From a bacterium (GTDB taxonomy: Bacteria > Sysuimicrobiota > Sysuimicrobiia > Sysuimicrobiales > Segetimicrobiaceae), in NCBI GenBank assembly GCA_035307765.1, contig DATGHU010000005.1, positions 62,001-126,000 of the forward strand: a stretch of DNA of 64,000 nt, read 5' to 3'. Shown here piece by piece: positions 27,325 through 36,478 of the stretch. Positions within the stretch are counted from its first letter, which is position 1; each line of letters opens with the position of its first letter. The translations under genes and the position numbers were made by a program. The notes beneath the pieces were generated by a model. The model was not told the origin of the DNA. It ran no database searches and saw only the letters and a program-made list of their open reading frames with translations.

Positions 27325-28386
27325 CTACACCATCCCCCGCAGCCGCAGGCGCACGTCGTTGGGACTGTCCGCGTACTGCATCCCGGTGTCCGTATCGATC
27401 GCCCCACTCTGGATGAGCTGGTAGACGGCCTGATCGAAGGTCTGCATCCCGTCCTGGTTCCCCGCCTGCATCGCCGTGCGGATCCCGGCGATGTTGCCCT
27501 TCTTCAACAGGTCGCGGATGTGGGGGGACGCCAGCATGAGCTCGACGGCGAGCACCAGCCCCTCCCCGCCCCTCCGCGGGACCAGCCGCTGGGAGATCAC
27601 CCCGAGCATGTTCAGCGACAGCTGCAGCTGGACGTTGCCGTGGGCTTCCTGGGGGAAGAAGTGCAGGATGCGCTCGATCGTCTGGCTGGCGTTGGTCGAG
27701 TGCAGGGTGCTGAGGACGAGGTGGCCGGTCTCGGCGAAGTGGACCGCCGCGGTCGCGCTTTCCACGTCCCGCATCTCCCCGATCAGGATGACGTCGGGGG
27801 TCTGGCGGAGGGCGTCGCGCAGCGCCGTGTTGAAGGAATCGCAGTCCGTTCCGACCTCGCGCTGGCTCACCAGGCTCTGGTGGTCGGCGTGTACGAATTC
27901 GATCGGGTCCTCGATCGTCACGATGTGCCCGGGCGCGTGGCGATTGCGATAATCGATCATCGCGGCCAGGGTTGTGGACTTGCCCGACCCGGTGGGGCCG
28001 GTGACCAGGACCAGCCCGCGGGGGGCCATCGACAGGTCCGCGATCGCCCGGGGGATCCCCAGTTCCTCGAACGTCGGGATCTCGCTCTTGATCCGGCGGA
28101 TGACGATGGCCGGGGAGGACCGCTGCATGTAGATGTTCACCCGGTACCGGCCCAGCGCCGGGGTGAAGTAGGCGAGGTTCACCTGCTGCCGTTCATCGAA
28201 CTCCCGCTGGTGTCGCGGCTGCATCATCTGCCGCGCCAGCTCGTCGACCGCCGCGGAGGTGAGCGGGGCCGTCCCCAGCGGGGCGAGCTGGCCGGCGATC
28301 CGCAGCGTCGGCGGGGCGTCGGTCTTCACGTACAGGTCCGACGCCTCCCGGCTCGACATGTGGATGAGCAGATCGTTGATGTCCAT
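27325..28386 (-). CDS. PilT/PilU-like type IV pilus retraction ATPase
   Basis: 353 residues. N-terminal PAS-like fold, then a RecA-like ATPase with Walker A GPTGSGKST (about 128-136), the Asp box, Walker B (VILIGEMRD, near 199) and the His box (STLHSTNA). The C-terminus has HIRDLLKKGNI rather than PilT's AIRNLIRE, which suggests the PilU-like accessory retraction motor. The sequence is hexameric-motor complete, so it should hydrolyse ATP. Three nt after the pilT stop, last in a pil set with pilT and a PilB-like gene. Confidence 0.9.
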   Translation of the reverse strand: MDINDLLIHMSSREASDLYVKTDAPPTLRIAGQLAPLGTAPLTSAAVDELARQMMQPRHQREFDERQQVNLAYFTPALGRYRVNIYMQRSSPAIVIRRIKSEIPTFEELGIPRAIADLSMAPRGLVLVTGPTGSGKSTTLAAMIDYRNRHAPGHIVTIEDPIEFVHADHQSLVSQREVGTDCDSFNTALRDALRQTPDVILIGEMRDVESATAAVHFAETGHLVLSTLHSTNASQTIERILHFFPQEAHGNVQLQLSLNMLGVISQRLVPRRGGEGLVLAVELMLASPHIRDLLKKGNIAGIRTAMQAGNQDGMQTFDQAVYQLIQSGAIDTDTGMQYADSPNDVRLRLRGMV

Positions 28387-28389
28387 GGG

Positions 28390-29484
28390 TCAGCGGTTCG
28401 TCCGCATCCCGGCGAACTCCCCGCGTCCTCCACCGGAGGCGTCCTGACCGAACGCCTGCTTTTCGACGGCGCGCCGGAGCGCCTCGTCGTTGCTGATCTT
28501 TTGGGTCTTGACGAGGGCCTTGAGGGCCTGATCGAGCGACTGCATGCCCTCGCGCGCGCCGGTCTGGATCGCCGACGGGATCTGGTGGACCTTGTTCTCC
28601 CGGATCAGGTTGCGGATCGCCGGGGTGGCCACCATGATCTCCATCGCCGCCACCCGGCTCTTGCCGTCGATCGACGGCACCAGGCTCTGCGCCACGACGC
28701 CCAGCAGGGCATCGGCCAGCTGGACGCGGATCTGCTCCTGCTGATGCGGCGGGAAGACGTCGACGACACGGCTGATCGTCTGCGGGGCGTTGTTGGTGTG
28801 CAGGGTCGAGAGCACCAAGTGGCCGGTTTCCGCCGCCGTCAGCGCCTGCGCGATCGTCTCGAGGTCCCGCATCTCGCCGACGAGGATGATGTCCGGGTCC
28901 TCGCGCAGCGCGCTGCGCAGCGCGGCGGCGAAGGACATCGTGTGCGGGCCGACCTCGCGCTGGTTCACGTTGCACTTCTTGTGCTGGTGGATGAACTCGA
29001 TCGGGTCTTCGATCGTGATGATGTGGTCCTCGCGGTTGTCGTTCATGTGATCGACCATCGCGGCGAGCGTGGTCGACTTTCCCGACCCGGTGGGGCCCGT
29101 CACCAGGACCAGCCCGCGATCTTTCATCGCGAGGTCCTTCAGGATCGGCGGCATCCCCAGATCGTCGAGCGACTTGATCTTGGATGGGATCAGGCGCAGG
29201 ACGATGCCTTCCCCCAGCCGCTGCAGGAACGCGTTGACGCGGAACCGCCCTACCCCGGTCAGCTCCAGCGAGAAGTCCAGGTCGTGGGTCGCTTCGTACC
29301 GCGCCTTTTGCTCGTCGGTGAGGAGATCGTAGAGCATGTTGTGGATGTCTTCTCGGGTGAGGACCGACTTATCCAGCCGGGTGAGCTTGCCGTGCAAGCG
29401 CAGCGTGGGCGGAGAGCCGACCGTCAGGTGCAGGTCGGAGGCGTTCTGCTCCTTGGTCTGAACGAGAAGATCGGTGATGTCCAT
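28390..29484 (-). CDS. pilT: PilT, twitching motility ATPase
   Basis: 364 residues with all PilT hallmarks: Walker A GPTGSGKST (about 128-136), Asp box, Walker B (IILVGEMRDLE), His box (STLHTNNA), and the PilT-specific AIRNLIRENK near residue 285. Hexameric motor that depolymerises type IV pili at the inner membrane. A Gly-rich tail (DASGGGRGEF) follows the core. The ATG overlaps the last base of the preceding PilB-like gene. Pilin, PilC, PilQ and PilM-P genes are not in this window. Confidence 0.95.
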   Translation of the reverse strand: MDITDLLVQTKEQNASDLHLTVGSPPTLRLHGKLTRLDKSVLTREDIHNMLYDLLTDEQKARYEATHDLDFSLELTGVGRFRVNAFLQRLGEGIVLRLIPSKIKSLDDLGMPPILKDLAMKDRGLVLVTGPTGSGKSTTLAAMVDHMNDNREDHIITIEDPIEFIHQHKKCNVNQREVGPHTMSFAAALRSALREDPDIILVGEMRDLETIAQALTAAETGHLVLSTLHTNNAPQTISRVVDVFPPHQQEQIRVQLADALLGVVAQSLVPSIDGKSRVAAMEIMVATPAIRNLIRENKVHQIPSAIQTGAREGMQSLDQALKALVKTQKISNDEALRRAVEKQAFGQDASGGGRGEFAGMRTNR

Positions 29485-31052
29485 TACGCTCCCTCCACCA
29501 CTCGGGATAGCTCCTCCAAGGAGGTCAACCCGTCCTCGACCAGCGCCTGGCCCTGCGTCCGCATGAATGCGCCCACCACCTGGCCGACGTGGGCGAAGAT
29601 CGCGTCACGCGGACCCGCGCGGAGCTGCAGCCGGTCGCCCGGGCTGACGTGCCAGGCCTCGGTGAGGACGCGGTACCCCCGAAACCCGGTGAAGCTGCAC
29701 GCGGCGCATCCCCGGGGGGTGAACGTGAGCCGCCCGTCGCCGGCGCCCGACCCGCGGAGCCGCTCCTTGCACTCCGGACAGAGCAACCGGATCGGCCGGG
29801 CGGCGAGGACGGCGCGCAGGGTGGATGCGGTCACCGCCCCCCCGACCGCCTCGAGGGCCTGGCCGAGCAGCCCGACCACATCGTCCTGGGGGTGTCCGAT
29901 CACGAGGTGACGGACGCGGGACCATTCCAGCGCGCTGACCAGGGTCGGTGCCCGCGAGGCATCGTCGATCGCAATCAGGTCCGCGCCCGTGCCGCATGCC
30001 CCGTGGAGCAGGGGCACCGCCTCCTGCGGCGATCCGACCACCACCTGGCTGACCGCGGAATCCCGGTAGATCGGCAGGGTCTCCAGCGACCAGATCTTGC
30101 CCTCGGAGGCCCCCGGCAAGATCGCCCGAATCAAGGTCATCCGCACGAATGGGTCCGCACAGCCGATGAGCAGCGCACCGTGGGGGCCGTGCAGGCTCCG
30201 GCGGAGGGCCTGCGTCGTCTGTCCGTCCACCCCCAGGGGCACCAGGTCCGGCGCGCCCGTGCGGTAGGGGTAGAGGGCCACCGTCGCCGCGGGTCCCACC
30301 GTCGTGGCGAGGACGGAGACCACCGCGTGGGCTTCGACCTCGCCCACCCGGACGGTTGCGGCCGCTTGGGAGGTCGACGCCTGCCCGAGGCCGGCGAGGT
30401 CCCGCAACTGTCGGATCACCCCGGCGTGGAGCTCCTCCGGGTGCCCGGCGCGGTCGACCAGGACGCCCTGCAGCCGGTACCGCACCCGCGGCTGTCCTTC
30501 GATCGTCGGATCGAAGTAGATCTCGGTCGCCGCCTGCTGCAGCGCCTGCGCGAGGTGGAACTGGAGGTACTGCGCCTCCGCCGCGCGGACATGACGCCTC
30601 GGCGATCCGTTTCCGCGGGTGTTCAGGTTGCGCAGCATCTCCTCGATGTTGGAGGCGAGCGCGACCGCCCGGTTGACCTGCAGTCCGGTCTGCCCCGCGA
30701 CCTCGTCGACGGTGAGCTGGTCGGTCGGGTCCGCCATCGCCAGCGTCACCTGCTGGCCGAATTTGTGAATCGGCATCACGTGGCGCTCACGCAGGAACTC
30801 TTCCGGCAGGAGCCGGACCACCTCGTCATCGATGATATCGCCGCTCAAGAAGATGTACGGGTACATAAGCTGGTTGCTCAGCGCCCAGGCGACATCGTCC
30901 TCGGTCGCCGATCCCTGCTCAACCAGGACTTGCCCGAGCCGCTTCCCGGTCTGGCCCTGAGCCGCGATGGCCTTGGTCAATTGCTCCTGGGTGATCAGCG
31001 ACGTCGCCAGCAGAATCTCCCCGAGCTTTCCCGGCTTCCCTGGAGTCGACAC
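29484..31052 (-). CDS. PilB/GspE-like protein lacking Walker motifs (pseudo-ATPase)
   Basis: 522 residues from a GTG at 31052. Residues 1-145 form an MshEN-type N-domain (GEILLATSLITQEQLTKAI; LGQVLVEQGSATEDDVAWAL), normally a c-di-GMP-binding module of assembly ATPases. The rest follows the PilB/GspE plan, including the zinc-binding pairs CPEC (425-428) and CAAC (449-452). Where the P-loop should be (GPTGSGKT) it has GCADPFVRMT (297-306), and the Walker B/His box region reads ADLIAIDDASRA (357-368). ATP hydrolysis therefore looks lost. Probably a regulatory or structural partner of another PilB; it heads the pilT/pilU operon. Confidence 0.85.
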   Translation of the reverse strand: MSTPGKPGKLGEILLATSLITQEQLTKAIAAQGQTGKRLGQVLVEQGSATEDDVAWALSNQLMYPYIFLSGDIIDDEVVRLLPEEFLRERHVMPIHKFGQQVTLAMADPTDQLTVDEVAGQTGLQVNRAVALASNIEEMLRNLNTRGNGSPRRHVRAAEAQYLQFHLAQALQQAATEIYFDPTIEGQPRVRYRLQGVLVDRAGHPEELHAGVIRQLRDLAGLGQASTSQAAATVRVGEVEAHAVVSVLATTVGPAATVALYPYRTGAPDLVPLGVDGQTTQALRRSLHGPHGALLIGCADPFVRMTLIRAILPGASEGKIWSLETLPIYRDSAVSQVVVGSPQEAVPLLHGACGTGADLIAIDDASRAPTLVSALEWSRVRHLVIGHPQDDVVGLLGQALEAVGGAVTASTLRAVLAARPIRLLCPECKERLRGSGAGDGRLTFTPRGCAACSFTGFRGYRVLTEAWHVSPGDRLQLRAGPRDAIFAHVGQVVGAFMRTQGQALVEDGLTSLEELSRVVEGA

Positions 31053-31414
31053 TGTCGATCCCCCCCAACATGCTTCCGTCCCCGTCCGACAGACGACAGC
31101 GGGTCGAGGCGCTCGGGCTCCACCGCCACCAGGGGCGAGGGCCGGTACGCACCGAGACCTCGGATCCCGGCCGGCGTGGCCGAGACTGCGTCATCTTTGT
31201 ATGTCCTCCGCGGGGTCGTCGCAATCGGCTACGCTCTACTAATGCCCAAGAGAAATGTCCGATCGGACACCAAGTTTGCCGCCGGACAAACACCGGCGGG
31301 CCGCCGGGCTCACCGCGGCCGCGGACGGCGATGGGAAGAGACCCACCCTCCGCCTCCGAAGCGTTGGCGCGGGGCGGGCGCGACCGGATATACTCAACCC
31401 TGAGGTCGCCACCG
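31053..31414. other. 362-bp divergent intergenic region with palindromes
   Basis: Separates the leftward PilB-like gene from the rightward aldolase gene. It holds a perfect 12-nt palindrome, GTCCGATCGGAC (31257-31268), and a 7-bp inverted repeat CCGCCGG/CCGGCGG with a 7-nt loop (31279-31299). No credible coding frame, and no strong -10/-35 pair on either strand. Confidence 0.45.
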
Positions 31415-32500
31415 ATGATGCTGAGCAGCGGGAAGCTGACGAACCTGATGCGCCTCGCCGACGCGTCGGGGCGGTTGAAGATGCTCGCCGTCGACCAGCG
31501 GGACTCCATGCGCGCCCCGCTCGCCGCCGCCACACGACGCCGGCCGGAAGACATCACCTATGATGAACTGGCGGCGACCAAGACCCTCGTCGCCGAAGTC
31601 CTGTCGTCCCACTCGACGGCGATCCTGCTGGACCCCATCTACGGGCTGCCCCGGGGGATCACCGCGGTGGGTGGCTCCGCCGCCCTGCTCGTGGCCGTCG
31701 AGGACTCCCCCCCCGCCCTGCTCGGCCCGAGTCGGGAGCGGAAGATGGCGCTGATCGACGGGTGGTCCGTGGCCCAGGCAAAGCGGGCGGGGGCGAACGC
31801 GGTGAAGTTACTCGTCTACGACACGCCGGAGGCCTCCGCCGAGGTGCGCGCCCACCACCGCGACCTGGTGCGCAGGGTCGGCGAGGAGTGCGTATTGCAC
31901 GATCTGCCGTTCCTGCTCGAGGTGGTCGCCTACCCGATCGAGGAACCGGGCGAGGACACCCCGGAGTTTGCCCTCAAACGCCCCCGCCACACGATCGCGG
32001 CCGCCCGGGAGTTCTCGGACCCGGCCTATCATGTGGACCTGCTGAAGCTCCCATTCCCCGGCGACCTCAAGTACACGCGGCAGTTCCGCGACGCGGTGTT
32101 CGACCCCCGAGAACGTCCGGCCGTGTACACCCTCGACGACATCCGGGGCTTCTGCCGTGACCTCGATGCGGCGGCGGGGCGTCCTTGGGTCATCTTGAGC
32201 GGCGGAGTCGGGATTCGCGAGTTCCTCGCGAACCTGGATCTTGCGGTCGATGCCGGAGCCAGCGGCTTCTTGTGCGGACGCGCGATCTGGCAGGACGTGC
32301 TTCCCCTCCACCCGGATCGACAGGCGATGCGGGCTTTTCTCGCCTCGACGGCCTCTCACAACTTCGACCGCGCCAACGCCGTGGCCGAGCGGGCGCGCCC
32401 GTGGTTCGACCACCCGCACTTCGGCGGGTGGGGGCAGATCAGGCTCCAGGGCGGCGGCGCCGACTGGTACCGGCGGTACGGGGCTCCACCGCCGCTTTGA
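31415..32500 (+). CDS. LacD-type class I aldolase (tagatose 1,6-diphosphate aldolase family)
   Basis: 361 residues from the ATG at 31415 (GAGGT 8-9 nt upstream). Belongs to the DeoC/LacD aldolase superfamily: MLAVDQRDSMRAPL near residue 23, ILLDPIYGLPRG near 68, NAVKLLVYD near 127, KLPFPGD near 211 and ILSGGVGI near 257. Such enzymes form a Schiff base with a lysine and cleave tagatose-1,6-bisphosphate or related sugar phosphates to triose phosphates. No sugar kinase or transporter is adjacent, so the physiological substrate is open. The last 62 nt overlap the 3' end of the convergent mocA-like gene. Confidence 0.88.
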   Translation: MMLSSGKLTNLMRLADASGRLKMLAVDQRDSMRAPLAAATRRRPEDITYDELAATKTLVAEVLSSHSTAILLDPIYGLPRGITAVGGSAALLVAVEDSPPALLGPSRERKMALIDGWSVAQAKRAGANAVKLLVYDTPEASAEVRAHHRDLVRRVGEECVLHDLPFLLEVVAYPIEEPGEDTPEFALKRPRHTIAAAREFSDPAYHVDLLKLPFPGDLKYTRQFRDAVFDPRERPAVYTLDDIRGFCRDLDAAAGRPWVILSGGVGIREFLANLDLAVDAGASGFLCGRAIWQDVLPLHPDRQAMRAFLASTASHNFDRANAVAERARPWFDHPHFGGWGQIRLQGGGADWYRRYGAPPPL

Positions 32501-33065
32501 GTCGGGCAAAATCCTCGGGGGTATCGAGGTCCACGGCCGCCGCCTCCGGCAACGGCACCTCCGCCACCAGGTCGGGATGCTGCCGGATGAGCCGCCGCCC
32601 GCCCGCGTCCCCCTGGAGACCCCTCGCCTCCGGGAAAAGCGCGCGCCCGATCAGCGTGGGGGCACCGGCCACCCCGCCGTACCGCGAGGCGACGAGCGGC
32701 TTTCCCGTGCGGCGGTGGACGTCGATCAGCGCATCGATCACGGCGGCGTCGATTCGGGGTTGGTCCCCCAGCAGCACGACCGCCGCCTCACATTCAGGGG
32801 GCAGTGCCGCGATCCCCGCCCCAAGCGAGGTCCCCATTCCCTCGCGGTAGCGGTCGTTGACGACGAGATGGACGCCGGGGTCGCGGACCGCCGCCGCAAC
32901 GTCATCCGCCCGAGCGCCCAGGACGACGATGATCTGCTGACACGCCGACGCGCGGGCCTGCTCGATGACGTGGCGGAGCAGGATGCGGCCCGAGAACGTC
33001 AGGAGCGGCTTGGGCGTCCCCATGCGCCGCGACTCGCCGGCGGCGAGGATGACGGCGGCGATCAT
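32439..33065 (-). CDS. MocA-like molybdenum cofactor nucleotidyltransferase
   Basis: 208 residues. Nucleotidyltransferase fold with LAAGESRRMGTPKPLL (7-22), DRYREGMGTSLGAG near 71 and LLGDQPRID near 98, the MocA/MobA pattern. MocA transfers CMP from CTP to molybdopterin to form the cytosine dinucleotide cofactor used by xanthine dehydrogenase/CO dehydrogenase-type enzymes. It lies 3 nt after xdhC in the maturation block that is divergent from the coxLGMS genes, so it most likely matures that enzyme. C-terminal 20 residues are basic and low in complexity and overlap the aldolase gene on the other strand. Confidence 0.88.
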   Translation of the reverse strand: MIAAVILAAGESRRMGTPKPLLTFSGRILLRHVIEQARASACQQIIVVLGARADDVAAAVRDPGVHLVVNDRYREGMGTSLGAGIAALPPECEAAVVLLGDQPRIDAAVIDALIDVHRRTGKPLVASRYGGVAGAPTLIGRALFPEARGLQGDAGGRRLIRQHPDLVAEVPLPEAAAVDLDTPEDFARLKAAVEPRTAGTSRRRRPGA

Positions 33066-33068
33066 CGC

Positions 33069-34202
33069 TCAGGACGCCGGCGCGTGAATCGGCCCGACCC
33101 GATCACGGAGCGAGGCCGTCGCCCGACCGTTGCGGACCGCCAGGATCTCCGCCAGAATGCTGAGCGCGATCTCCTCGGGAGAGTCGGCACCGGTGTCCAC
33201 CCCGACGGGTCCGTACACCCGCGAGCGCCGGGCGCCGTCGAGGACCACCCCATCCTTCCGCAGTTCGGCGAGCAGTTTGTCCGTCCGCGCGCGGGGGCCG
33301 AGGAGGCCGATGTACCGCGCGGGGGTCTCCACCAGGCACCGGAGGATCTCGAGATCGTGGAGAAAATTGTGGGTCATGACGACGACGAAGGTGTGGCGGT
33401 CGATCCGCGCGGCCTTGGCCACGTCTCGATCCTGGACCAGGAAAACCTCATCGGCTCCGGGGAACCGTGCCTTTGTCGCATACGCCGGCCGGCTGTCGGC
33501 GACCATGACCCACCATCCCTGCGCGTGCGCCAGGCTCACGAGCGGCAGCGCGTCGTGACCGGCGCCGCAGACGAGCAGGGGGAGGGGCGGCGCGACCACG
33601 TCGATGAACAGCTCCCCGAGCCCGCCGGGAAGTTCGAGGGGCACCGTCGCCGCCGTCCCGGCCGCGATCCGGTCGCGGGCGGCGGCCGCCGCCAACGCGT
33701 CGGTCACCGCATCGCCGAGCGAGCCCTCGACCGTTCCATCCTCCCCCACGAAGAGCCGCGCGCCGACGGGGACCCGGCCGTCGGGAGACGGGGAGGCAAT
33801 CACCGTGGCGAGCGCCGCAAACCGGCGGGCGTCGATGCACCCCTGGAGCAGCGCCCCGTAGTCCGGCACAGCCTGGGGCCGCACCGCCTCCACGAACACG
33901 TCAATCGCCCCGTTGCAGCCGAGCCCGAGCCCCCAGACCGCGTCGTCGTCCGCGGTCAGGTCATAGGTCAGCATGCGCGGGCGCCCGGTGTCCAGGACCT
34001 CGCGCGCGGCCTCGGCCACATCGCCCTCCAGGCAGCCGCCGCTGATTGAGCCGAGCGTCGTCCCGTCCTGCCGGATCAGGAGGCGCGCACCGGCGCGGCG
34101 GTAGGTTGAGCCCTTCACGCGCACGATCGTGGCCAGCGCCGCCGACTCCCCCCGCGCCCGCAGGCCGGCGAGGGCGCCCAGAATCTCTCGGATCTCCTTC
34201 AT
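33069..34202 (-). CDS. xdhC: XdhC/CoxI family molybdoenzyme maturation factor
   Basis: 377 residues. N-terminal XdhC_CoxI domain with ATIVRVKGSTYRRAGARLL (about 24-42), GSISGGCLEGDV (51-62) and GLGLGCNGAID (91-101); C-terminal Rossmann-like domain starting LLVCGAGHDALPL near residue 209. These proteins bind the molybdenum cofactor, help install the terminal sulfido ligand and hand the cofactor to xanthine dehydrogenase or CO dehydrogenase-type enzymes. Its start overlaps the coxE stop by 4 nt (ATGA), and mocA follows closely, so the maturation block is one transcription unit. Confidence 0.93.
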   Translation of the reverse strand: MKEIREILGALAGLRARGESAALATIVRVKGSTYRRAGARLLIRQDGTTLGSISGGCLEGDVAEAAREVLDTGRPRMLTYDLTADDDAVWGLGLGCNGAIDVFVEAVRPQAVPDYGALLQGCIDARRFAALATVIASPSPDGRVPVGARLFVGEDGTVEGSLGDAVTDALAAAAARDRIAAGTAATVPLELPGGLGELFIDVVAPPLPLLVCGAGHDALPLVSLAHAQGWWVMVADSRPAYATKARFPGADEVFLVQDRDVAKAARIDRHTFVVVMTHNFLHDLEILRCLVETPARYIGLLGPRARTDKLLAELRKDGVVLDGARRSRVYGPVGVDTGADSPEEIALSILAEILAVRNGRATASLRDRVGPIHAPAS

Positions 34203-35491
34203 GGTCGGTCTCCTCGTTTGCGACTCGTCCTCCGCACCCGGCGCACCCCGGCCCGCGGGCTGTGGAGGTACCGCTCCAACTCCCGCAGACCGTTCAGGTT
34301 GTGCGCGGAGGCGAAGACATCGACGTAGGGCAGGGCCGCGCTCATCCCCTGGGTGACGGGCTCGTACCCCGGGCTGCCCAGAAGGGGGTTGAGCCAGATC
34401 ACCCGTCCGGCGCGGCCGTGGAGATCACGCATCGCCGCCTCGAGCACCTCGAGATCCCCGGTGTCCCATCCATCGCTGCAGATGACCACGATCGTCCGGG
34501 CGTCCACGAGCCGCCGGCCGTACGCGTCGTTAAAGTGCTTGAGGCTGGCGCCGATCTTGGTCCCCCCCGACCAATCGGGAACGCGCTGCGAGGCCTCCCG
34601 AAGCGCTTCGTGGATGTCGTGATGCCCGAGCACATCGGTCACCCGGGTGAGGGACGTGCTGAACAGAAACGACTCGACGTGGCTGAGGGCTCCCTGGAGC
34701 GCGTAGACGAACTGGACTAGGAATCGGCTGTAGATGTCCATCGAGCCGCTGACATCGCAGAGCAGCACCAGTTTGGCCTTTCGAATCTTGCGCCGCCGCC
34801 AGACCAGCTCGAAGACGTCCCCGCCGGTACGGAGGCTGCGGCGCATCGTCCGCCTCAGGTCGACGAAGGACCCCCGCCGGGCCGCTCGGGTGCGGCGGGA
34901 GAGGCGGGTGGCGATGAGGCGGGCGATGACGATGATCAGGTCGGTGATCGCCCGAAGCTCGTCGGCGCTGAACGCGCTGAAGTCCTTCCGGCTGCGCCCT
35001 TCGGCGGGACTGTAGGCGGGGACCTCCCGCTCGTCCTCCGCCTCGCCGCGCTCGTCCCATTCGGTGACCACCACGTCGCTGCCCCGCTCGTTTCCCGCCT
35101 CGCCCGGACCGGCGGGGTCGTCGTCCGCTTCGTCCTGGGGGGCCGGACCACCGGCCAGCGCGGGGCCCTGCCAGAAGCGCACGAACTCCTCATCAAACAC
35201 CGGGAGATCGTCCGTGTGCGAGCAGAACACCGTCCGCAGCGAGAGGCGCACCGCGTCGCGATCGGCGAGATCGATCTCCGTCAGGGCGCGCAGGGCATCG
35301 CTGACCTCCGCCGGCCCGACCAGGAGCCCCCGGCGCCTCAGCCGCCGGCCAAACGCGGTGACGTTCCCGGCGAGGTCTCCCGGGCGCGTCCAGGCCGGCC
35401 TGCCCGGCGCCGCGGCGCCCCCCGCCGGCGTCTCAGCGCCCCTTGGGGAGTTGGGCGGCCAGCGAGGCGATCCGCTCGGAGTTCCAGCCAT
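34199..35491 (-). CDS. coxE: CoxE-like VWA domain protein
   Basis: About 430 residues. The start is taken as the ATG at 35491, which overlaps coxD by 59 nt; the frame opens at 35554 and the true start is uncertain. After an acidic linker (DDDPAGPGEAGNERGSD) the C-terminal half is a von Willebrand A domain with the MIDAS metal site DVSGSMD and TKIGASLKHFN. CoxE works with the MoxR-type AAA+ ATPase CoxD in assembly of the copper- or sulfur-modified active site of CO dehydrogenase-type molybdoenzymes. Sits between coxD and xdhC. Confidence 0.88.
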   Translation of the reverse strand: MAGTPSGSPRWPPNSPRGAETPAGGAAAPGRPAWTRPGDLAGNVTAFGRRLRRRGLLVGPAEVSDALRALTEIDLADRDAVRLSLRTVFCSHTDDLPVFDEEFVRFWQGPALAGGPAPQDEADDDPAGPGEAGNERGSDVVVTEWDERGEAEDEREVPAYSPAEGRSRKDFSAFSADELRAITDLIIVIARLIATRLSRRTRAARRGSFVDLRRTMRRSLRTGGDVFELVWRRRKIRKAKLVLLCDVSGSMDIYSRFLVQFVYALQGALSHVESFLFSTSLTRVTDVLGHHDIHEALREASQRVPDWSGGTKIGASLKHFNDAYGRRLVDARTIVVICSDGWDTGDLEVLEAAMRDLHGRAGRVIWLNPLLGSPGYEPVTQGMSAALPYVDVFASAHNLNGLRELERYLHSPRAGVRRVRRTSRKRGDRP

Positions 35492-36410
35492 CGCCGCTCT
35501 GCCCCACCGCGTCGATGTGCTCCAGGATCGGTCCCAGGTACTGCGTGCGCACACGGGTCAGGTCCTCTTGGTCTTTGCAGAGGCACCCGAGGGTCTCCTC
35601 GACCGCCGCCGGATCGAGGTGGTCACGGTGAAGCGCCAGCAGCGCCGCGCTCCAATCGAGCGTCTCGGCGATCCCCGGCACTTTGTCGAGGTTGACCCCG
35701 CGCACCATCTGCATGAATGCGCCGATCTGCCGGGCCAGGCGATCGTTGATCCCCGGCACCTTGCGGTGAATGATGGAGAGTTCTTTCTCGAACGTCGGAT
35801 AATCGATCCACAGGTACAGACAGCGACGGCGCAGCGCGTCGCTGAGATCCCGGGTGCGGTTGCTGGTGAGGACGACGTAGGGGACGTGCCTCGCCTGGAT
35901 CGTCCCGATCTCGGGGATGCTCACCTGGAAATCCGAGAGCACCTCGAGCAGGAATGCCTCAAACTCCTCGTCCGCCCGGTCGATCTCGTCGATCAGAAGC
36001 ACCGGCGCCTGGTCGGCGGTGATCGCCTGGAGGAGCGGGCGCTTGAGCATGAACGACTCGCTGAAGATCATCTGCTCTTTCTCCGCCACCGGCAGGTCGG
36101 AGCTTTCCTCGAGTTTGATCCGGAGCATCTGCCGCTGGTAGTTCCATTCGTAGAGGGCCGTGTGCACGTCCAGCCCCTCGTAACACTGCAGCCGGATCAG
36201 CTGGGTGTCGACGGCGCGCGCCATGACCTTGGCGATCTCGGTCTTTCCCACCCCGGCGGCGCCCTCGATCAGCAACGGCTTATGGAGCACGACGCTGAGG
36301 TGGATCGACAGCGCCACATCGCGCTCGGCGATATACCCCTGCTGCCGCAGCGTTTCCATGATCTGGGCAATCCCGCCGAAGGCCTCCGGCGCACGCGATG
36401 CTGATCCCAT
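35433..36410 (-). CDS. coxD: CoxD-like MoxR AAA+ ATPase
   Basis: 325 residues from the ATG at 36410 (GGGAGGAG about 12 nt upstream). MoxR-type AAA+: Walker A IEGAAGVGKTE near residue 49, Walker B VLLIDEIDRAD near 136, sensor 1 VVLTSNRTRD near 180 and arginine-finger region LRRRCLYLWIDYP near 193. In carboxydotrophs CoxD is a chaperone that partially unfolds apo CO dehydrogenase so the active site can be completed. Here it is followed by coxE, xdhC and mocA and faces the coxLGMS genes. Confidence 0.92.
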   Translation of the reverse strand: MGSASRAPEAFGGIAQIMETLRQQGYIAERDVALSIHLSVVLHKPLLIEGAAGVGKTEIAKVMARAVDTQLIRLQCYEGLDVHTALYEWNYQRQMLRIKLEESSDLPVAEKEQMIFSESFMLKRPLLQAITADQAPVLLIDEIDRADEEFEAFLLEVLSDFQVSIPEIGTIQARHVPYVVLTSNRTRDLSDALRRRCLYLWIDYPTFEKELSIIHRKVPGINDRLARQIGAFMQMVRGVNLDKVPGIAETLDWSAALLALHRDHLDPAAVEETLGCLCKDQEDLTRVRTQYLGPILEHIDAVGQSGDGWNSERIASLAAQLPKGR

Positions 36411-36478
36411 CTCGGTACCCGCTCCTCCCAAGGAACCTGCGTCTCGATGCGGCGTCCGTGCCCGACGGCACCATCCGA

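Noticed and set aside
27520-31403. Long rightward frames (796 and 604 codons)
   Set aside because: Antisense to pilU, pilT and the PilB-like gene, with no recognisable motif.
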